This document shows positions 6,017-9,056 of a stretch of 9,056 bases of DNA, one piece after another; position 1 is the stretch's first letter; the number at the start of each line of letters is the position of its first letter. Under the pieces are notes generated by a model that made no database searches, was not told the DNA's origin, and saw only the letters and a program-made list of their open reading frames with translations. A program made the translations under genes and the position numbers. This DNA is from an uncultured Bacilli bacterium (lineage in GTDB: Bacteria > Bacillota_I > Bacilli_A > RF39 > UBA660), in NCBI GenBank assembly GCA_947632295.1, contig CANROQ010000034.1, positions 1 through 9,056 on the forward strand, in the 5' to 3' direction.

Positions 6017-7949
6017 AGTTAAAGGTTACCGCTTTATTCATTTTGTAAGTTGTACCATTTATTTTTAAATAAATTTCATAACGATCATGTAATCCTAAAT
6101 CATTTATATATTTAGTTACAGTAATATTTTCAGAATTATTATCTAGATTAAATAAATCGACGCACATAGCTGCATATGGTTTATGAGATATAATTAAATC
6201 ATAATTTTTTTGACTACTCATACGATTTAAAATAATTGAAACTTTATCTTCTTTAGTGAATGTACCTGTGAATACTAGACGATCATATTCTTTAGTAAAT
6301 GAAATATTGTATTTATCGACAATATCATCACCATTTTTTGAGAATAAAACAAATTTTCTTTTACCACTAGTTTTAGTAATTCCCATATCACCAACTGTTT
6401 TTCCTAAACCAGGTGAATAAACATCACGGGAATATAAGTGCATTTTTTCACTACGATAATTGTTAGTAGGTAATTCTATTTCAAAAATTACTTCATCATT
6501 TAATAACTCGGTGGTAATACTATTTAGGCTATCGGTATTAGTAAGTCCAGCTGGACTATTTGAAACTTTTCCATCGACAGTATTATGTCCGCCTGAATGG
6601 ATTAGATAATGATTTTCATCTAAATAATCAACATCGGAAATGTATGGAGAGTAGTAGTCACTACCTCTTTCTTTTCCATATTGCCATACTGTTTTAATGG
6701 TCATATCTTGGGTATTAATTTCATAAATGACACCACGGCTATAATTATTTTCCGCTGCAATATAATTTTCTTTTATTTTTGAACGATTGTTGCCATTATC
6801 AAATAAGAAAATATTTCCATTTGGTAAGACCATGGCTGCATGTTGACTCCATTGCCATTCAAAATCATTATCGATTGGTTTAAAGAAATATTTTTGATAT
6901 TCGTTTGGCCAATTAGTTGAATCACCAATAATCCAATTTAAAGTACCAGATTTATAATCGATATTGATAACTGCGTCTTGATGGCGACCTGATAGTGTTA
7001 TCGAATTAGTTGCTTCATCATACCATACGGCATTGTTATGAAACCAATCATAAGCAGTCCAATTTTCACTTGGGCTTGCCTCAGTTGGCAAAATGTCATT
7101 TAAATCAAAAGTTTTAACGATTTCACCTGTTGTACGGTCAATTTCGACAACATAATCTTCGACAGTGCCACTATCAAAATTATCACTAGCAACTAACAAA
7201 TTACTATTAGGCATTTCATAAACATCGTGATGATAACCACCAGGAAGTTTATATTCATAGTAAATTTTGCCTAAAAGATCCATTTCCATTAAACCTGTCA
7301 TATAATAAGGGTTATTTACTAATCGATTACTACTTAATAGTAGATGTCCATTATTTAAACGTTTAATATCCCAAATAAAATAATCACTTAAATACCATCT
7401 AACATCGCCATTGACATCATAGGCACAAGTATAACCTGAACTAGATGGTGTAAAAAAATAAAGTGAATCATCTAATTTATCTTTTGTGGCTTTAACACTT
7501 GATGGTATAACAAAATTTTCTGGTAGTGGATCAGTTTGAATTTTTAAAGTATTTTCTTTACCATTTATCGAAATTATAACTTCGTTTTCAGTATCCGCAT
7601 ATAATCCATAAATAGGTAACATATGAATATTATCTTGTGTAAATGTGTGTTCATAAGTTGTAAGTTCGTCTTTTCCTTTGATAGTAACAGTTGGAGTAGT
7701 TAAATCATTTGTTTTAAAAATGACTAAAGCAGTTAATGGTGAAATACCATAGGGATCGACAATTACTTTAGGATTTTCAAAGGTGTAGTCATTAATATCT
7801 TTTAAAAATTCTTCTTCTAAAGAGTTTTGCTTTTCAACTAAACTAGGTGTTTCTTCTAAATCTTCGATTTTTAGTTCAAAATTATAAATTATAATTGGAC
7901 AAGCAAAGGCTAAAAAAACAAATAATGCAATTTTTAATATTTTTTTCAT
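6015..7949 (-). CDS. membrane-anchored arylsulfate sulfotransferase-like protein
   Basis: Probable PAPS-independent arylsulfate sulfotransferase (AssT family), which moves a sulfo group from an aryl sulfate ester to a phenolic acceptor through a sulfo-histidine. The chain is 644 aa. Residues 4-22 are hydrophobic and serve as signal or anchor; AFAC is not a proper lipobox, so an anchored, outward-facing protein is likely. Residues about 60-140 match the Ig-like N-terminal domain. A beta-propeller follows, with repeated NGHLLLSSN, NSNLLVASDN, NGNIFLFDNGNNR and NHYLIHSGGH blades. Catalytic candidates are His240/241 (HHDV), His304 (WFHNN), Arg322 (SGRHQ) and His370 (QWSQHAAM). They correspond to E. 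coli His252, His356, Arg374 and His436, and the 18-residue His-to-Arg spacing is identical. Residues about 545-644 are not recognised. The site AAAGGGG (7958-7964) is 8 bases from ATG and overlaps the def stop, so the two are probably cotranscribed. The substrate is unknown. Confidence 0.85.
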   Translation of the reverse strand: MKKILKIALFVFLAFACPIIIYNFELKIEDLEETPSLVEKQNSLEEEFLKDINDYTFENPKVIVDPYGISPLTALVIFKTNDLTTPTVTIKGKDELTTYEHTFTQDNIHMLPIYGLYADTENEVIISINGKENTLKIQTDPLPENFVIPSSVKATKDKLDDSLYFFTPSSSGYTCAYDVNGDVRWYLSDYFIWDIKRLNNGHLLLSSNRLVNNPYYMTGLMEMDLLGKIYYEYKLPGGYHHDVYEMPNSNLLVASDNFDSGTVEDYVVEIDRTTGEIVKTFDLNDILPTEASPSENWTAYDWFHNNAVWYDEATNSITLSGRHQDAVINIDYKSGTLNWIIGDSTNWPNEYQKYFFKPIDNDFEWQWSQHAAMVLPNGNIFLFDNGNNRSKIKENYIAAENNYSRGVIYEINTQDMTIKTVWQYGKERGSDYYSPYISDVDYLDENHYLIHSGGHNTVDGKVSNSPAGLTNTDSLNSITTELLNDEVIFEIELPTNNYRSEKMHLYSRDVYSPGLGKTVGDMGITKTSGKRKFVLFSKNGDDIVDKYNISFTKEYDRLVFTGTFTKEDKVSIILNRMSSQKNYDLIISHKPYAAMCVDLFNLDNNSENITVTKYINDLGLHDRYEIYLKINGTTYKMNKAVTFN

Positions 7950-7962
7950 ACTTAATTCCCCT

Positions 7963-8511
7963 TTATATTAATCTAATTTCATTATCAGAATAGAATTTTT
8001 TCTTTTTATCAATTCTATCGTAGAATAAAATTCCATTTAAATGATCTATTTCATGTTGAAAAGCAATCGATAAATTTTCTCGGGCTCTAACTTTAATTTT
8101 ATTTCCATCTTCATCGAAACCTTCCACAGTAACACGCGCATATCTTAAAACGTGTCCTTCAACTTCTCGATTGACACTTAGACATCCTTCACCAGCCTCG
8201 GCTGCTATCATCTCAACAGAATTGCTGACAATTTTGGGATTTATCATAACATAGTTTTCAAAAATGCCATCATCAACTTCATCGACAATTATGATAATTC
8301 TTTTATTTATTCCTAATTGTGGAAAGGCTAATCCCATACCTGGTCGTAAGTCATATTTTTTTTCATACTCCTCGATTTGACTATAAGTTAAATGGTCAAT
8401 GGCACGCTGAATTAATTGTTTATATTCCTTACTTATTGGAAATGTTACTTCTTCTGAAATTTGACGCAATCGTTTGTCTTTTTCATCTAATATGTTTAAT
8501 TTTTTAAACAT
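7963..8511 (-). CDS. def: peptide deformylase, type 2
   Basis: Metallohydrolase that removes the N-formyl group from nascent proteins in the cytoplasm. The protein is 182 aa, the size of Gram-positive type-2 enzymes, with the insertion before motif 1 typical of that class. All three motifs are present: GMGLAFPQ (58-65, Gln65), EGCLS (108-112, metal ligand Cys110) and HEIDH (153-157, ligands His153 and His157, catalytic Glu154). The one deviation is Phe63, where most deformylases have the second Ala of GLAAxQ. Start ATG 8511 has GGAGTG (8519-8524) 7 bases upstream. The stop lies 13 bases before the sulfotransferase start and overlaps that gene's ribosome binding site, so the pair looks like a two-gene operon. 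fmt, the usual functional partner gene, is not in the window. Confidence 0.96.
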   Translation of the reverse strand: MFKKLNILDEKDKRLRQISEEVTFPISKEYKQLIQRAIDHLTYSQIEEYEKKYDLRPGMGLAFPQLGINKRIIIIVDEVDDGIFENYVMINPKIVSNSVEMIAAEAGEGCLSVNREVEGHVLRYARVTVEGFDEDGNKIKVRARENLSIAFQHEIDHLNGILFYDRIDKKKKFYSDNEIRLI

Positions 8512-8531
8512 TGTGCATCACTCCATATAAC

Positions 8532-8560
8532 ATTTTATCATTTTTATGAAAATTTATAAA
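8532..8560 (-). promoter_or_regulatory. candidate promoter of the def operon
   Basis: On the minus strand TAAAAT (8537-8532) is preceded by TGA, an extended -10. TTTATA (8560-8555) stands 17 bases upstream. Transcription would begin near 8525, directly at the Shine-Dalgarno site, so the leader would be very short. Its position just after the terminator of the upstream gene fits an independent unit. Confidence 0.5.
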
Positions 8561-8570
8561 GTTAAATATG

Positions 8571-8592
8571 AAAAAAGGAAGAATTTTCTTCC
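8571..8592 (-). terminator. intrinsic terminator of the small YjcZ-like gene
   Basis: Read on the minus strand, GGAAGA (8592-8587) pairs with TCTTCC (8582-8577) over a four-base loop, followed by six T (8576-8571). It begins 3 bases after the stop codon. The stem is 6 bp with three G-C pairs. Confidence 0.75.
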
Positions 8593-8594
8593 CC

Positions 8595-8783
8595 TTAATT
8601 ACAATTATTACCACAATTGTTGCTACAACCATTACCAAATGATCGAGCACCAATAATGATTACTAATAAAATGAATAATACTAGGATAATTGCAGCTCCG
8701 TAGCCAGCGCCATAACCATATCCGCCTTGGCCACCATAGCCACAGCCATTACCGTATCCTTGATATCCGCCGTAATAATACAT
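8595..8783 (-). CDS. tiny Gly/Tyr-rich single-pass membrane protein, YjcZ-like
   Basis: A 62-aa protein. Residues 1-29 are almost only Gly, Tyr, Gln and Asn (YGGYQGYG type repeats). Residues 30-46 are one hydrophobic helix (AAIILVLFILLVIIIGA). Residues 47-62 form a polar tail with Cys53, Cys57 and Cys61 spaced every fourth residue. A glycine-rich head followed by GAGYGAAIILVLFILLVIIIGA is the pattern of the Bacillus YjcZ family of tiny membrane proteins, often annotated as sporulation-related; the exact role is unknown. The Cys/Asn tail is not part of the short YjcZ core I know. GGGAGG (8795-8790) sits 6 bases before ATG, an excellent site. Coding potential is supported by the site, the terminator and GC content higher than the surroundings. 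It may point to a spore-forming organism or ancestor, but no spore sigma-factor promoter is evident. Confidence 0.8.
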   Translation of the reverse strand: MYYYGGYQGYGNGCGYGGQGGYGYGAGYGAAIILVLFILLVIIIGARSFGNGCSNNCGNNCN

Positions 8784-8816
8784 AATATACCTCCCATCTA
8801 GTATTCAATATATTTT

Positions 8817-8845
8817 ATTAAAATTTTAAAAAAATGCTAATGCAA
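8817..8845 (-). promoter_or_regulatory. candidate promoter of the YjcZ-like gene
   Basis: On the minus strand TTGCAT (8845-8840), a 17-base spacer and TTTAAT (8822-8817, five of six matches to TATAAT). The predicted start is near 8810, 15 bases before the Shine-Dalgarno site. It looks like a vegetative SigA-type site rather than a sporulation sigma site. Confidence 0.5.
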
Positions 8846-8878
8846 ATGTACAGTTTTTGTAAAAAAAAGATAGAAGAC

Positions 8879-8907
8879 TTGCAAAATATTTTTACTTTTG
8901 TTATTCT
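8879..8907 (+). promoter_or_regulatory. candidate promoter of the partial gene at the right edge
   Basis: TTGCAA (8879-8884), a 17-base spacer and TATTCT (8902-8907) with TG at 8899-8900, forming an extended -10. A TATAAA at 8907-8912 is an alternative but has no well-spaced -35. It diverges from the promoter of the YjcZ-like gene, with 33 bases between the two -35 elements. Confidence 0.4.
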
Positions 8908-8932
8908 ATAAATAGTAAGGAAGTGATTACTA

Positions 8933-9056
8933 ATGAATAGTAATGTTTCAATGGAACAAATAGTCTCTGAAATTTCAAATTTAAAAAATGGTATGTATCA
9001 ATTATTACAAGAAAATAGTGAATTAAAAGCAACAATGCAAGATATGATGGTAGTTA
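8933..9056 (+). CDS. start of an unidentified gene, helical N-terminus, cut by the window edge
   Basis: ATG 8933 is preceded by AAGGAAG (8917-8923) with 9 bases between, a good ribosome binding site, and by a candidate promoter. Forty-one codons are visible before the window ends. The peptide (MNSNVSMEQIVSEISNLKNG, then QLLQENSELKATMQDMM) is polar, with Ile/Leu/Met at heptad-like intervals, which suggests a coiled coil. There is no signal peptide. I do not recognise the family; a small cytoplasmic coiled-coil protein or the oligomerising N-terminus of something larger are both possible. It is divergent from the YjcZ-like gene, so no functional link is implied. Confidence 0.7.
   Translation, partial: MNSNVSMEQIVSEISNLKNGMYQLLQENSELKATMQDMMVV

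Noticed and set aside
6015..7949. Lipoprotein signal (AFAC) on the sulfotransferase
   Set aside because: The positions before Cys17 (A-F-A) do not fit the Leu-[Ala/Ser]-[Gly/Ala] lipobox, and the residues after it stay hydrophobic, so a plain membrane anchor is likelier.
8319..8507. 62-codon plus-strand frame antisense to def
   Set aside because: It overlaps def motif 1 and the N-terminus of a fully conserved deformylase; no sign of independent coding.
1..9056. Mycoplasma-type genetic code (UGA as Trp)
   Set aside because: Trp positions in argS, rpoE, smc, the lipoprotein and the sulfotransferase are TGG, and no gene needs an in-frame TGA to be read through.

Overview
The window is strongly AT-rich DNA from a Gram-positive, low-GC bacterium, most likely a gut member of the Bacilli in the broad sense (Erysipelotrichales, RF39 or similar). 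The evidence is the delta subunit of RNA polymerase (a Bacilli/Mollicutes protein), a type-2 peptide deformylase, a YjcZ-like tiny membrane protein, and Shine-Dalgarno sites of the GGAGG kind. Trp is read from TGG and every complete gene ends in TAA. The sequence therefore fits the standard bacterial code and gives no sign of the Mycoplasma UGA-Trp code.

Layout, left to right. Plus strand: the 3' six-sevenths of argS (1-1452), then rpoE/delta (1502-1945) with a hairpin terminator. Next comes a self-contained lipoprotein unit (promoter about 2011-2039, gene 2140-2952, terminator 2969-2996), then smc (3040-5988). smc converges on a minus-strand pair, def (8511 to 7963) followed 13 bases later by a membrane-anchored arylsulfate sulfotransferase-like gene (7949 to 6015). 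The two converging units share one 12-bp bidirectional terminator. Further right, still on the minus strand, is a tiny Gly/Tyr-rich single-pass membrane protein of the YjcZ kind (8783 to 8595) with its own promoter and terminator. Diverging from it, a new plus-strand gene starts at 8933 and runs off the window.

Most genes are housekeeping: arginine tRNA charging, RNA polymerase specificity and recycling, chromosome condensation, and removal of N-formyl groups. The accessory parts are the lipoprotein, the sulfotransferase, the YjcZ-like protein and the last partial ORF. I find no CRISPR array, tRNA, rRNA, insertion sequence or obvious defence system. No gene-free stretch exceeds 300 bases; the longest, 1946-2139, holds a terminator, a promoter and a long leader.

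The points most worth a second look are these. The lipoprotein's C-terminal third looks like a type IV pilin/pseudopilin globular domain, and its codon use differs from its neighbours. SMC has both coiled-coil arms shortened by similar amounts. The sulfotransferase keeps the catalytic His/Arg set but lacks the disulfide known from the E. coli enzyme. There is also a marked preference for C-ending codons before GA-starting codons, which fills the sequence with TCGA.
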